64,000 bases of DNA from an uncultured Ruminococcus sp. (GTDB lineage: Bacteria > Bacillota > Clostridia > Lachnospirales > Lachnospiraceae). Positions within the stretch are counted from its first letter, which is position 1; every line of letters begins with the position of its first letter. The translations under genes were made by a program, and so were the position numbers. The notes under the pieces were generated by a model. That model did not search any database and had not been told where the DNA came from. It worked only from the letters and a program-made list of their open reading frames with translations. The stretch lies in contig FMEL01000007.1 in the NCBI GenBank assembly GCA_900066355.1, positions 1-64,000 on the forward strand. The letters run 5' to 3'. This document shows, in pieces, positions 24,892 to 34,900 of this stretch.

Positions 24892-26172
24892 ATGGCAACT
24901 CTGACCCTAACTATATTCTGTATTTTGCTTATTATATGTATCGCAACCAATCATTTTATTTTATATGCGCTCTTTGCGGGGCTGGTTTTGTTTAGCTTCT
25001 ACAGCCGAAAACAGGGCTATACATGGAAATCTATAGGGAAGATGATACTGCAGGGGATCAAAAAAGTCAGAAACATCCTGTTTACATTTATTCTGATCGG
25101 GATGCTGACGGCGCTCTGGCGTCAGGCAGGGACGATTCCTGCAATCATCTGTTATACGATTCATCTGATAAAACCATCTACTTTTCTTCTTATGACGTTT
25201 CTTTTGAATTGCCTTGTTTCTGTGCTGACGGGGACTTCTTTCGGAACCGCGGCAACGATGGGCGTTGTCTGTGCGACAATCGCGTCAACACTTGGTATCC
25301 GTCCGTGGATGGCAGGCGGGGCAATCTTGTCCGGCATTTATTTTGGAGACCGCTGTTCACCGGTATCAACGAGCGCACTTCTTGTCTCTGAACTGACGGG
25401 AACCAGTGTTTACCGAAATATCAGAAATATGATACGAAGTGGGGCGGTACCGTTTATCGTGACAGCGCTTATTTATTTCTGCGTCAGCAGGAACCTTCAT
25501 GGCACAGCAGAAGTGCCGGATCTTGTAAAAATTTTTGGAAACGAATTTCAGATTGGCTGGATCACATTGCTTCCGGCAGTTGTGATTCTGGTATTGTCGG
25601 TAATGCAGGCCGGAGTAAAAATTTCGATGATCGCGAGTATTCTTACAGCAATACCGATCTGCATCTGGTTTCAGGGAATTCCGGTAAAAAATCTTTCGAT
25701 GCTGATTTTGACCGGCTTTCATTCCGCAGATTCTGCGGTGGCATCTATGCTGGATGGTGGAGGAATTTCTTCTATGGTAAAGGTAGGCGCGATAGTCTGC
25801 ATTTCATCATCCTATTCCGGTATCTTTCAGGAAACCGGTATTCTGGATGGCATTCAAAAAATGGTCATCGCACTTGCAGACAAGACGAAACCATATCTGG
25901 CAGTATTTGTGACGGCAGTTCTGACCGGCGTTGTGGCATGTAACCAGACATTGTCGATTATTTTGACGGATCAGTTGTGCAGCAGAACCGAAGCAGATAA
26001 AGAAAAATTCGCCAACTATCTGGAGGACAGCGCAGTGGTCATAGCACCGCTTATACCATGGTCAATTGCAGGCGCTGTGCCACTGGCAGCAGTAGGCGCA
26101 CCGGAGAGCAGCGTACTGTTTGCATTGTTTTTATACCTGCTGCCTCTGTGGGACTTATTGATAAAAAAATAA
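24892..26172 (+). CDS. NhaC family Na+/H+ antiporter
   Basis: 426 aa, about ten to twelve helices. It carries the NhaC-family core GTSFGTAATMGVVCATIAS (~107-125) followed by GIYFGDRCSPVSTSALLVSE (~143-162), and ACNQTLSIILTDQLC in the C-terminal half. Family members exchange Na+/H+ or malate/lactate. It is 15 nt after the MFS gene, likely one transcript. Whether the pair works together (ion cycling for a symporter) is inference. Confidence 0.9.
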   Translation: MATLTLTIFCILLIICIATNHFILYALFAGLVLFSFYSRKQGYTWKSIGKMILQGIKKVRNILFTFILIGMLTALWRQAGTIPAIICYTIHLIKPSTFLLMTFLLNCLVSVLTGTSFGTAATMGVVCATIASTLGIRPWMAGGAILSGIYFGDRCSPVSTSALLVSELTGTSVYRNIRNMIRSGAVPFIVTALIYFCVSRNLHGTAEVPDLVKIFGNEFQIGWITLLPAVVILVLSVMQAGVKISMIASILTAIPICIWFQGIPVKNLSMLILTGFHSADSAVASMLDGGGISSMVKVGAIVCISSSYSGIFQETGILDGIQKMVIALADKTKPYLAVFVTAVLTGVVACNQTLSIILTDQLCSRTEADKEKFANYLEDSAVVIAPLIPWSIAGAVPLAAVGAPESSVLFALFLYLLPLWDLLIKK

Positions 26173-26181
26173 CCGGAACTA

Positions 26182-26210
26182 TTGTAAAGTTAAAAAAATA
26201 GTGGTATTCT
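26182..26210 (+). promoter_or_regulatory. Promoter of the cbiK riboswitch transcript
   Basis: TTGTAA (26182-26187), 17-bp spacer, TATTCT (26205-26210), immediately after the antiporter stop. Confidence 0.65.
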
Positions 26211-26234
26211 GTAAGAAATTGAATAATAAATAAC

Positions 26235-26420
26235 AGGTGCAGATGGTGTTTTATAAGACCGTAAGTTAAAAGGGAAACAGGTGTAAGTCCTGTACGATCT
26301 CGTCACTGTAATCAGGGAATGTGAAGTCATGCGTGGATGCGCAGTCACTGGGAAACCGGGAAGACGATTTTTACGTGTTGATCTGTAAGTCAGGAAACCT
26401 GCCTGCTGTTGGTACGGGGA
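26235..26420 (+). promoter_or_regulatory. Cobalamin riboswitch 1
   Basis: Conserved cobalamin-riboswitch landmarks are present: AGGGAAACAGGTGTAAGTCC (26271-26290), ACGATCTCGTCACTGTAAT, GGGAAACCGGG, and the B12 box AAGTCAGGAAACCTGCC (26387-26403). It senses a cobamide and should lower expression of the downstream operon when B12 is plentiful. Confidence 0.95.
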
Positions 26421-26465
26421 TTTTTTAATTCCGGATCACGAGTAATTGGTTGTACCATAATCCAG

Positions 26466-26497
26466 AAACTCTTAGCCCGGTGCAGGAGTTTTTTTGT
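26466..26497 (+). terminator. Expression-platform terminator of riboswitch 1
   Basis: AAACTC (26466-26471) pairs with GAGTTT (26486-26491) around AGCCCGGTGCA, then seven T. It indicates control by transcription attenuation. Gene start is ~95 nt further. Confidence 0.75.
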
Positions 26498-26592
26498 GTA
26501 AAAAATACATAAAACTATCCACCGGACTTTTAGCCGTACTTTGTTATTCATTTTAATTTTCATGAAAACCACAAGTACAGGAGGAAACAAAC

Positions 26593-28032
26593 ATGAAAAA
26601 CAAAACTGTAAAAGCACTGGCACTGGCAATGGCTGTAGCAACAGTCACAATGATGGGATCTGCAAGCATTTATGCTTCTGATGACACTGCAGAGGCAGCA
26701 ACAGAGGAAACAGCAGATACAGAAGAAGACGCAGATGATGACCAGGCAGCAGCAGACGAAGTCACAACACTGAGCGATACTTCTGATGACACTGCAGAGG
26801 AAACAGCAGATACAGAAGAAGACGCAGATGCTGCAGATACAGCAGAAGCATCTGATGATGACCAGAAAGCAGCGGATGAAGTTGCAGCACTGATCGACAA
26901 GATCTACGTTCAGGAAAGAAATGACACAACCGACGAAGACTGCAAAGCTGCAAAAGAAGCATGGGACAAACTGACAGATGCTCAGAAAGCACTGGTTGAA
27001 GGCGAAGAAGCAAGTCCTGAATATTTCGGTGCAGATACAGGCGATGCATCCAAGGATGATCCGCGTAATCAGGATGAAATTGGTGAGAATGAGCTTCTCG
27101 TTGTAAGTTTTGGTACTTCTTTCAATGACAGCCGTGCACAGGATATCAAAGGAATCGAAGACAAACTTCAGGAAGCATATCCGGACTGGTCTGTAAGACG
27201 TGCATTTACAGCACAGATTATCATCAACCATGTAGAAGCAAGAGACGATGAAGTAATCGACAATATGGATCAGGCTCTTGACCGCGCAGTTGCAAACGGT
27301 GTTAAGAATCTTGTTGTTCAGCCTACACATCTGATGCATGGTGCTGAGTACGATGAGATGGTAGAAGCGCTCGACAGTTACAAAGATAAATTCGAATCTG
27401 TAGCAATCGCAGAGCCAATGCTTGGTGAAGTAGGCGATGATGCGACTGTTATCAACGATGACAAGAAAGCAGTTGCACAGGCTATCACAGATGAAGCCTG
27501 CAAGATCGCAGGATATGACAGCATGGAAGCTGCTGCAGAAGACGGAACAGCATTCGTATTCATGGGACATGGTACTTCACATACAGCAAATGTAACATAC
27601 GACCAGATGCAGACACAGATGGAAGACCTTGGATTCACAAACGCTTTCATCGGTACTGTAGAAGGTGAGCCGGAAGATACAGAATGCCAGGCTGTTATCG
27701 AAAAAGTAAAAGAAGCAGGATTCAAAAAAGTAGTTCTTCGTCCGCTGATGGTTGTTGCCGGTGACCATGCAAACAACGATATGGCCGGTGATGATGACGA
27801 TTCCTGGAAATCCCAGTTCGAAGCATCCGGTGCTTTTGACAGCATTGACTGCCAGATCGAAGGACTTGGAAGAATCGAAGCAGTAGAAGATCTGTATGTA
27901 GAGCATACAAAAGCTGCAATTGATTCCCTTGGAACAGATGCAGAAGCAACAACAGATGATGCTGACGCAGAAGCAACAGACGATACAGCAGCAGATGATG
28001 CAGCAGAAACAACAGAAGAAGCTGCAGAATAA
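26593..28032 (+). CDS. cbiK: Secreted CbiK-type sirohydrochlorin cobaltochelatase
   Basis: 479 aa. Signal peptide (1-~29, SASIYA-SDD), then an acidic Asp/Glu/Thr/Ala stretch (~30-110) containing an internal duplication. The CbiK chelatase domain spans ~163-445: ELLVVSFGTSFNDSRAQDIK, QPTHLMHGAEYDEM, FVFMGHGTSH (catalytic-type His ~327) and VAGDHANNDMAGDD (second His ~393). A second acidic tail ends the protein. CbiK inserts Co2+ (or Fe2+) into sirohydrochlorin, normally in the cytosol; an exported form is known in Desulfovibrio (CbiKP). Here export and the acidic metal-attracting flanks suggest surface cobalt or tetrapyrrole handling. Regulated by riboswitch 1. Confidence 0.9.
   Translation: MKNKTVKALALAMAVATVTMMGSASIYASDDTAEAATEETADTEEDADDDQAAADEVTTLSDTSDDTAEETADTEEDADAADTAEASDDDQKAADEVAALIDKIYVQERNDTTDEDCKAAKEAWDKLTDAQKALVEGEEASPEYFGADTGDASKDDPRNQDEIGENELLVVSFGTSFNDSRAQDIKGIEDKLQEAYPDWSVRRAFTAQIIINHVEARDDEVIDNMDQALDRAVANGVKNLVVQPTHLMHGAEYDEMVEALDSYKDKFESVAIAEPMLGEVGDDATVINDDKKAVAQAITDEACKIAGYDSMEAAAEDGTAFVFMGHGTSHTANVTYDQMQTQMEDLGFTNAFIGTVEGEPEDTECQAVIEKVKEAGFKKVVLRPLMVVAGDHANNDMAGDDDDSWKSQFEASGAFDSIDCQIEGLGRIEAVEDLYVEHTKAAIDSLGTDAEATTDDADAEATDDTAADDAAETTEEAAE
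26680..26833 (+). repeat. Duplicated acidic coding segment in cbiK
   Basis: TCTGATGACACTGCAGAG occurs at 26680 and again near 26782. A block GAGGAAACAGCAGATACAGA (continuing AGAAGACGCAGATG) occurs at about 26706 and again at 26797. This is a recent in-frame duplication of the acidic linker. Confidence 0.75.
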
Positions 28033-28071
28033 TAAAATAATACATAATTTGTATCTAAGATAACGGGGGCT

Positions 28072-28099
28072 GCCCGGGAGGATTCAGGTCCTTCCGGGC
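28072..28099 (+). other. Intercistronic hairpin after cbiK
   Basis: GCCCGGGAG/CTTCCGGGC with no T-run; likely mRNA stabiliser or partial terminator between the two operon genes. Confidence 0.5.
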
Positions 28100-28129
28100 A
28101 TTTCCTGTAAAACAGGAGGATTTTATATT

Positions 28130-28750
28130 ATGAAACGTTCAGTGGCAATGATGGCATGTGTATTAAGTGGAGCACTTATGATCGGCAGTTACAGCCCGGT
28201 TTTGGCAGAAGGAGCGAAGGCAGTTTCTGCAAAATCCGCAGAGCAGGAAACTACAGAAGAGACAAAAACAGACGAATCATCAGAAGGTGCCAAAGCAGAC
28301 GATACTGCAAAAGGTGATGTCCTGGAAGATGGTGTCTACACAGCAGAGTTTGATACCGACAGCTCCATGTTCCATGTAAATGAAGCAAACGACGGAAAAG
28401 GTGAGCTGACTGTCAAAGATGGAAAGATGACACTGCATGTAAGTCTGGCGTCCAAAAATATTGTAAATCTCTTTGTGGGAGTTTCAGAAGATGCGAAGAA
28501 AGACGGCGCAGAACTTCTTGAGCCAACAACAGATACAGTTACCTACAGTGATGGAATGACAGAAGAAGTTTATGGATTTGATATTCCGGTACCTGCTATT
28601 GACGAAGAGTTTGATCTTGCACTTATTGGCAAGAAGAATAAGTGGTATGATCATAAAGTAAAAGTTACAAATCCTCAGAAAGAGTCTGATGAAGTAGCGG
28701 AAAAAACAAAGGATGCGAAAGATACTTCAAAAAAGGCTTCAGAAAAATAG
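28130..28750 (+). CDS. Small secreted NEAT-like domain protein
   Basis: 206 aa. Signal peptide (1-~26, SPVLA-EGA), an acidic linker, and one beta-sandwich module at ~66-178: DGVYTAEFDTDSSMFHV, GKMTLHVSLASKNIVNLFVG, YGFDIPVPAIDEEFDLALIG, KWYDHKVKV. The layout resembles NEAT haem-binding domains and the modules of the larger proteins nearby (MF.V, L.VG, IPVP.., WYDH). A Lys-rich tail follows; no anchor is seen. It is 97 nt after cbiK, so probably under riboswitch 1. Candidate carrier of a metal-tetrapyrrole between the chelatase and the ABC importer (inference). Confidence 0.7.
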   Translation: MKRSVAMMACVLSGALMIGSYSPVLAEGAKAVSAKSAEQETTEETKTDESSEGAKADDTAKGDVLEDGVYTAEFDTDSSMFHVNEANDGKGELTVKDGKMTLHVSLASKNIVNLFVGVSEDAKKDGAELLEPTTDTVTYSDGMTEEVYGFDIPVPAIDEEFDLALIGKKNKWYDHKVKVTNPQKESDEVAEKTKDAKDTSKKASEK

Positions 28751-28796
28751 AATACAGAACATAAAAATAAAAGTTCTGTAAATATAATGTGATAAT

Positions 28797-28846
28797 AAAA
28801 GCTCCTGTGAGGCTTCGTAATAAAGCGAATCTCGCAGGAGCTTTTT
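28797..28846. terminator. Bidirectional terminator between operon A and the 817-aa gene
   Basis: AAAAGCTCCTGTGAG (28797-28811) pairs with CTCGCAGGAGCTTTTT (28831-28846), with an inner GCTTCG/CGAA-like pairing. Confidence 0.85.
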
Positions 28847-28876
28847 GTATCATATTGTTATTAAAAACAATTGATA

Positions 28877-31330
28877 TTATTTGATTTTAATTTTAATTTT
28901 AATAGTTGCTTTCTTGCCGGATCCGTCAGTTGCTTTTGCGGTAATCTTGACGGTGCCTTTTTTGCCTTTGACAGTTTTTACTTTACCGTTTTTGTCAACA
29001 GTGGCAAGTTTGGTGTTGCTGGATGACCATACAACAGTTTTGTTTGCCTTGCCGTTCTTGGTAGAAACTTTTGCTTTTAATTTTGTAGTTTTACCAGATT
29101 TAACAGTAGTTTTTCCGGAAAGTTTGATACTCTTTACAGAACCCTTCATGCAGGTAAGCGTGATCTTTGCAAATTTCTTACTTCCATCTTTGGCTGTAGC
29201 TGTGATAGTTACTTTTTTGCCACCTGCATTTTTCTTGAATGTAACCAGACCTTTTGCGTTAACAGTGGCAACTTTTTTGTTGCTGGAAGTCCATGTTACA
29301 GATTTGTCTGTAGCATTAGAAGGAGCAATGGAAGCTTTAAGCTTTACTTTCTTGCCTGCTGCAATGCGGCGGGAAGGAGCAGCCGTAAGTTTGATGTCTG
29401 TTACTTTGTAGACCGGATCAGAAACTGTAACAGTACATGTTGCTTTTACGTTTCCTGCTGTAGCAGTGATTTCTGTAGTACCAGCCTTTGCAGCAGTTAC
29501 AGTACCGTCGGAAACAGTGGCAACGGCTTCGTTGCTGGATGACCATACAACTGTATCAGTTGTTTTAGCAGGTTCAACAGTAGCTGTTAATGTAAAGGAC
29601 TCACCGGTAATCAGATTCTGGCTGGATGCATTCAGTGTGATTGAAGTAGCCGGAACTGAAACAGGTGTAATGGTAAGGGTACCATTTGTTTTGTTTACAT
29701 TGAATACACGTTCATACCAGGAATCATTCTTTACAGAATGGAAAGAAAAGATCACTTCTTTTTCGAGGTAGTCAACAGTAGCTTCACCGCCCATTGCGTT
29801 GGCTTTTACAGTGAGATCTGCTTTCTGGTCTGTGATGTCAGTTGTTGTTTCAGCAGCGGCCGCATCTACAGCAGAGCCGATAAATACTTTATCGAAGCTG
29901 GTACTTCCCATGGTGAGGTGAAGAATCTCCTTATAATTATTAGAGTTAGGTCCACCAATTGTCTCAAGGGAAGCGGTGTCAACTTTGAACATTTTAACAT
30001 TATTGGTGACAGTCAGATTTTTTGTATGATCATAATCACCGGTAACTAAAGTAGCTGCGTTCTGGTCAATTACAGCCTGGCGAGGATAGAAAGCTCTTTC
30101 CAGAGAGTTCTTACCCTGCTCATATTTGGTAAGGTAGCTGTGGGAGATAGCTACGATCGGGACGAAGGTTTCACCTTCAGCAACAGGAATGGTAAACTGC
30201 CATTTTCCGCTGGAATTATCGCCTGCAATCCATTTGTCTCTGTTATCCCCATTTGCAACAGCTTCTTCATAAGTACCCTTGTACAGATAACGATAACCAG
30301 TTCCATGAAGAGTAACGATGAGTTTGTCATTATCGAGAACTGCATCTGTAACATTAAACATGCCTGTCTTATTTGTAACGGTAAGAGAAACTGCTTTTTT
30401 TCTTAAAGCTTTAACCGCGTCAGTGAGAGCGGTGACAAGGGTATCAACGTCAGACTGCTGGATTGCTTTGTATTTTCCTTTGAGCGCATTGGCAGCAGCG
30501 GTAACTGCCTTTGCTGTCTCATCTGTGTAAATTGAGAGATCTTCCGGAACGGAAGCCAGAGCGGCATCAGCAGCAGTATAGTTAAGAGCTGCCTGTTTGT
30601 TCATGCCGGAAGCGTCAACAGCAGGTTCAGTTGTATCTGCCATAGAGGAAGTATCAAAAGTAATTGTCTGAACATTACTCCATGCAGCACCTTTGTTTAC
30701 GTTTCTTGTATAGCTGAAACTTGCATATACAGGCTCCGTCAGGTTTGCAACCGGGATAGTGTAATAATAGTCTGTATCAGCAATATACCAGTCAACTCTG
30801 TGCTGAGTGGCAGCGGTGACATCCCTGGTGAGTGCCATGTAGTTTCTGTTTTTATTTTTCTGATGCATTTTTACCAGGTAAGTGCCGTCGTCCTGTTTGG
30901 TGATGATGGCATTTTCCATGGCATACATGCCGGATACGTCTCCGGAACTGTTGACAACAGTAACATCAATAGAGTGAGTCTTTGCTTCTTCGTCAGCCTG
31001 TACAGATACTTCATCTGCTGCAGTGAATGCGTCTACTTCATCACCGGCACTGAATACATCTGTATCTGATTCTGAATACTCAGCAGAATCAGAGTTGTCA
31101 ATTAAAATGGAATCATCGGCTGTATCAGCCTCGGTCACGTCATCAGAATCTTCTATGGAAATAGAGTCATCTGAGAAATCAGAACCCGCATCTTCTGATG
31201 TAACCTCAGTTTCTTCAACTGTTGCAAAATCCAGATCTTCCGCAAAAACGGATGTTGCAGATACAATTGGAGAAGCTGCCACGGACGCACTGAGAAGCAG
31301 CGCCAAAATAGCTTTTCTTCTTTGCTTCAT
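28877..31330 (-). CDS. Secreted NEAT-like and Big_2 surface protein
   Basis: 817 aa. Signal peptide (1-~30, SVFA-EDL) and acidic linker (~31-115). NEAT-like modules are at ~118-230, ~318-430 (MFNVTDAVLDNDKLIVTLHG..WQFTIPVAEGETF) and ~440-560 (MFKVDTASLETIGG..WYERVFNV). A helical FIVAR-like stretch lies between the first two (~250-315). Three Big_2 Ig-like repeats end the protein (~565-645, 648-735, 736-817), very Lys-rich at the end, suggesting wall attachment by charge. Shared modules tie it to the flanking riboswitch-controlled operons, but it has its own promoter with no cobalamin riboswitch seen. Ligand unknown. Confidence 0.75.
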   Translation of the reverse strand: MKQRRKAILALLLSASVAASPIVSATSVFAEDLDFATVEETEVTSEDAGSDFSDDSISIEDSDDVTEADTADDSILIDNSDSAEYSESDTDVFSAGDEVDAFTAADEVSVQADEEAKTHSIDVTVVNSSGDVSGMYAMENAIITKQDDGTYLVKMHQKNKNRNYMALTRDVTAATQHRVDWYIADTDYYYTIPVANLTEPVYASFSYTRNVNKGAAWSNVQTITFDTSSMADTTEPAVDASGMNKQAALNYTAADAALASVPEDLSIYTDETAKAVTAAANALKGKYKAIQQSDVDTLVTALTDAVKALRKKAVSLTVTNKTGMFNVTDAVLDNDKLIVTLHGTGYRYLYKGTYEEAVANGDNRDKWIAGDNSSGKWQFTIPVAEGETFVPIVAISHSYLTKYEQGKNSLERAFYPRQAVIDQNAATLVTGDYDHTKNLTVTNNVKMFKVDTASLETIGGPNSNNYKEILHLTMGSTSFDKVFIGSAVDAAAAETTTDITDQKADLTVKANAMGGEATVDYLEKEVIFSFHSVKNDSWYERVFNVNKTNGTLTITPVSVPATSITLNASSQNLITGESFTLTATVEPAKTTDTVVWSSSNEAVATVSDGTVTAAKAGTTEITATAGNVKATCTVTVSDPVYKVTDIKLTAAPSRRIAAGKKVKLKASIAPSNATDKSVTWTSSNKKVATVNAKGLVTFKKNAGGKKVTITATAKDGSKKFAKITLTCMKGSVKSIKLSGKTTVKSGKTTKLKAKVSTKNGKANKTVVWSSSNTKLATVDKNGKVKTVKGKKGTVKITAKATDGSGKKATIKIKIKIK

Positions 31331-31420
31331 AATAGTCTCCTTATGTAATTAAATAAATTCGGACACATTTACATGTGTCTGTTGCGGCTGGAATGCTCCG
31401 CGTATACATCCCATAAAATT

Positions 31421-31449
31421 ATAATAACATTTATTAGTAAAATTGACAA
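31421..31449 (-). promoter_or_regulatory. Promoter of the 817-aa protein gene
   Basis: Minus strand TTGTCA (31444-31449), 17-bp spacer, TATTAT (31421-31426). The ~80-nt leader has a GGACACAT/ATGTGTCT hairpin (31352-31370). Confidence 0.6.
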
Positions 31450-31540
31450 ATATTAATCAAAAAATCAGCGGCTTTTTCGGTGCATTTCAGCACATTTTAT
31501 GAACAGCTTTCTTATATAAATGTAAATCGGGTTCAGACTC

Positions 31541-31569
31541 TTGCACCTTATCGGAGATATTGTTATAAT
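31541..31569 (+). promoter_or_regulatory. Promoter of riboswitch 2 operon
   Basis: TTGCAC (31541-31546), 17-bp spacer, TATAAT (31564-31569). Confidence 0.8.
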
Positions 31570-31589
31570 AAAGTAGAATATAGGAACTC

Positions 31590-31755
31590 CAGTGCTGCCG
31601 CAGGCGGATAATAGGGAATCAGGTGTAAGTCCTGAACGATCCGGTCACTGTAAACATAAGAGGTGTTCATAAGAGCCATTGCGTGAAATAGGCGTGAGAA
31701 GGAATGGGCATGTGATACTGTGTAAGTCAGGAAACCTGCTGGAGGGATGATGAAC
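31590..31755 (+). promoter_or_regulatory. Cobalamin riboswitch 2
   Basis: AGGGAATCAGGTGTAAGTCC (31613-31632), ACGATCCGGTCACTGTAAA and B12 box AAGTCAGGAAACCTGC (31724-31739) are canonical. It precedes the four-gene uptake operon. Confidence 0.95.
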
Positions 31756-31858
31756 AGCTTCCGAAGAAAGCAGATCGCATCAATGCAAGTGTAACAAATC
31801 CACGAAAGATCAGAATGCTATTGAGCTTAAAGTGGAAGTGTACACTTTATTTGTATGA

Positions 31859-31900
31859 AAAAGTCTGCCTGTTCTGTACGGAAAGCAGGCTTTATTTTTA
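31859..31900 (+). terminator. Expression-platform terminator of riboswitch 2
   Basis: AAAG..GCCTG with CAGGC..TTT, then ATTTTTAT. A small AAAGTG/CACTTT hairpin at ~31829-31850 precedes it and could take part in switching. Confidence 0.7.
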
Positions 31901-31958
31901 TCCTATAAAAGTTAAACATTCATAAAAACAGCACTTCAAATAAAAAGGAGAGGTAAGC

Positions 31959-34900
31959 ATGCAGGCAAAAAAGGCGCTTGCTGTACTTCTTGCACTGAGT
32001 ATGACGACGGCACCACAGGCTGTGGTTTCGGCATCAGCAGAGAATGCGACAGTACAGGAAAACAGTGATGTTGCACCGGAAAAAGAAAACAGCGAAGATG
32101 CAGGTGAAGAATCTGGCTCAGATGCAAATGAAGAACCAGATGAAGCAACGACAGAAGAAACAGAGCAGAACGCTGATACAGATCCTGTGAACGAAGAATT
32201 TCTGCAGATCACGGAGAAAAGGGCTTTTCAGGAAGGCGAGTCTGTTCTGATTGAAATTGTATCTGCAAATACAGCATATAACAGGCTTTATATTGGAAAC
32301 AGATCAGATGAGGATAAAACACCTGTGATCGAAGGTTCAATGGACGAAGAGGGCAGATATCATTATCTGTTTTATATTGATCCGCAGTATCTGGGAGAAA
32401 AGGCAGGATATGTTCCAGGTAACACTGCAGATAACAGCTGGTATACAGAGGAAGATCTTTATTTCATGCTTCCGTCTGAGGCAGAACCTGCACAGGAGAC
32501 AGTGGATGATAATAATTCAGAAAATATGCAGGAGCCGCAGGAAACAGAAGAAAATATTCCGGCAGATAATTCCGGCGAGGGAACTATTTCAAAGAGCGGT
32601 GCAGATGAGATGTCAGATTCGCTCTGGAAGATCGGATCACTGGAAGGAAATACTGCAGAAGAAACACAGGATACGGACGAAGATTCTTATCGCATAGAAA
32701 GTCTGGAAGAAGACAGTGAGAATACAGAACAGGATACACAGGATGTAATATCTGTTTTTGCACTTGCTGATGGTACATATACAGCAGATGGATTTTCCTT
32801 TGAAGGCGGCACAGGGAAAACGCAGATCACTTGTGAAGGTATCACTGTAAAGGAGGGTAAGACATACGCAACCATCAAGTTCAGCAGTGAGAAATTTACC
32901 AGAGTAGTAGTTGACAGTCAGGAATATCTGCCGACGAGCAATGAGGGAGGATCTTATTTTGAGATTCCGGTTGCCTTGAACACAGATATGGTCATTACTG
33001 CAACGACAATAGCTATGACAGAACCCCATGACATTGATTATACGATCCATATTACAAAAAACGATACAGGGTCTTCAGATAAGCCATCCGGCGATGAGGT
33101 AAAGGATGGAACTTATATCGGAAATGTAGAACATACATATGGAACAAAGACGATGTTTAAGATCATAGCCTGCAAACTTGTTGCCCAAAGCGGTAAAGTC
33201 ACGGCTACGATCACGCTGAGCAGTGATGGATATGACAGGCTGTTCCTGGGAAGCAAAGAAGATGCACTTAAGGCAGATGACAGCAATCTGATCTCCTACA
33301 AAGTTGACGGAAATGGTAAATATACTTATACATTTTCACTCCCGGGTCTGAATCAGGAAGTAAAACTGGCAGCACGTTCCCATCGTTATTATGAAGCCGG
33401 AGACAAAGAAAAAATGTGGTATGACCATACCCTGAAATTTACAGTAGATACCAGTGGTTCCGAGACTGGCGGGGATGGTTCAAAGAGTGATAATTCCGGC
33501 AGCAATAACTCCGGTGGAAATAATTCCAACGGAAGCAATTCTAATGGAAATAACAGCTCTAACGGAAGTAACACAGGCGGAAACAATTCCAGTGGAAGTA
33601 ACAGTTCTAATGGAAGTAATTCCAATGGAAGCAGTTCGAACGGAAGCAGTACCGGCGGAGGAAGCTCCAGTGGAAGCAGCACCGGCGGAAGCAGTTCATC
33701 CGGCAGCCAGTATCAGTCCAAAACAGACGGTAAGACCAGTCAGGTGGATTCTTCGGCGGGAAGCTTAAAAGATGGTGAATATGGTTCAGATGCCTTTTCG
33801 TTTTCATGGTCAGGCGGAACCGGTACACACGGGCTGAATATCACCTGCGATAAGATCAGTGTAGAGAACGGACAGGCATGGGCTTATGTAACTTTTAACA
33901 GTGGCAAGTGGATTTATCTTAAAGCCAGTGGAAGCCAGTATGATCCGGTAGAGCAGGGAAGTGATTATACAACTTTCAAGATTCCGGTTCAGCTGAATGC
34001 CAACAATAAGGTAGTTGGCTGTACTACGGCTATGTCAAAACCATACGAAATCGAATATACATTGTATTTTGGTATGGATATTTCAGACAGCAGCAAGAGT
34101 TCATCAGGAAGCAGTGTCTCTGCAAAAGCAGCCGGAAGCGCAAAGAAGGTAGCTGCGGGCGAAGAGGCCGAAACAGATGCAGGTATTGTTTACAAAGATG
34201 ATGCAGCACCAAAGATCACGGGGCTGGAATATATGAGCTCACTGAAACTGGAACATTCAAAAATGTTCAAAATTCATTATTACAGCAATGATATGACAGT
34301 ACTTGAAATTTCATTAAATGATGAGTTTGGCAAAGAAAGTGTGGATCTTACACAGAATAATGCAGCACAGACTACATCGGACAGTGAGAATGGTGATTCT
34401 GCAAAATCATCTGAAGAGACAACTTCTTCCAAATCCTCCGGTACAGATGGAGAAGAAGCAGCATCCGAACAGGATTATGCAAAACTCTACAAACAGGATG
34501 CTATCCGTTATCTGCTGGTTCCGGAAGACAAGACGGATCAGATTCCGGCAGGAATTGACAAATCAATCATCGTCATTCAGCTTCCGATGGACAAAACATA
34601 CGTGGCATCTGATGTGGCGCTGGAAATGATCAATAAGATCGGTGCGGATAAAAACGTTTCAGCGGTGTCAGTAACAGAAGAGGAATGCAAAATTGATAAA
34701 ATAAAAGAATCCATAAAAAATGGTGATATCATTTCTGCGGGAACTTATGATAAGGCTGACCTGAAAGATCTTGTGAAGAATAAATGTAAGCTTGCGATCG
34801 TGCCGTCTGATATTCTGAAAGATAAATCGGAAGAGGAGCAGGGTGATACAAAATATCCGGCTATGACAGCTCTTGCAGAAAAATTTGCAATCCTCAAGAT

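Noticed and set aside
26560..27570. 336-codon Cys/Phe-rich open frame on the minus strand
   Set aside because: Antisense to cbiK; it arises from the acidic GA-rich coding repeats.
31331..31420. Cobalamin riboswitch for the 817-aa gene
   Set aside because: No B12 box or other conserved element on the minus strand; only a small hairpin.
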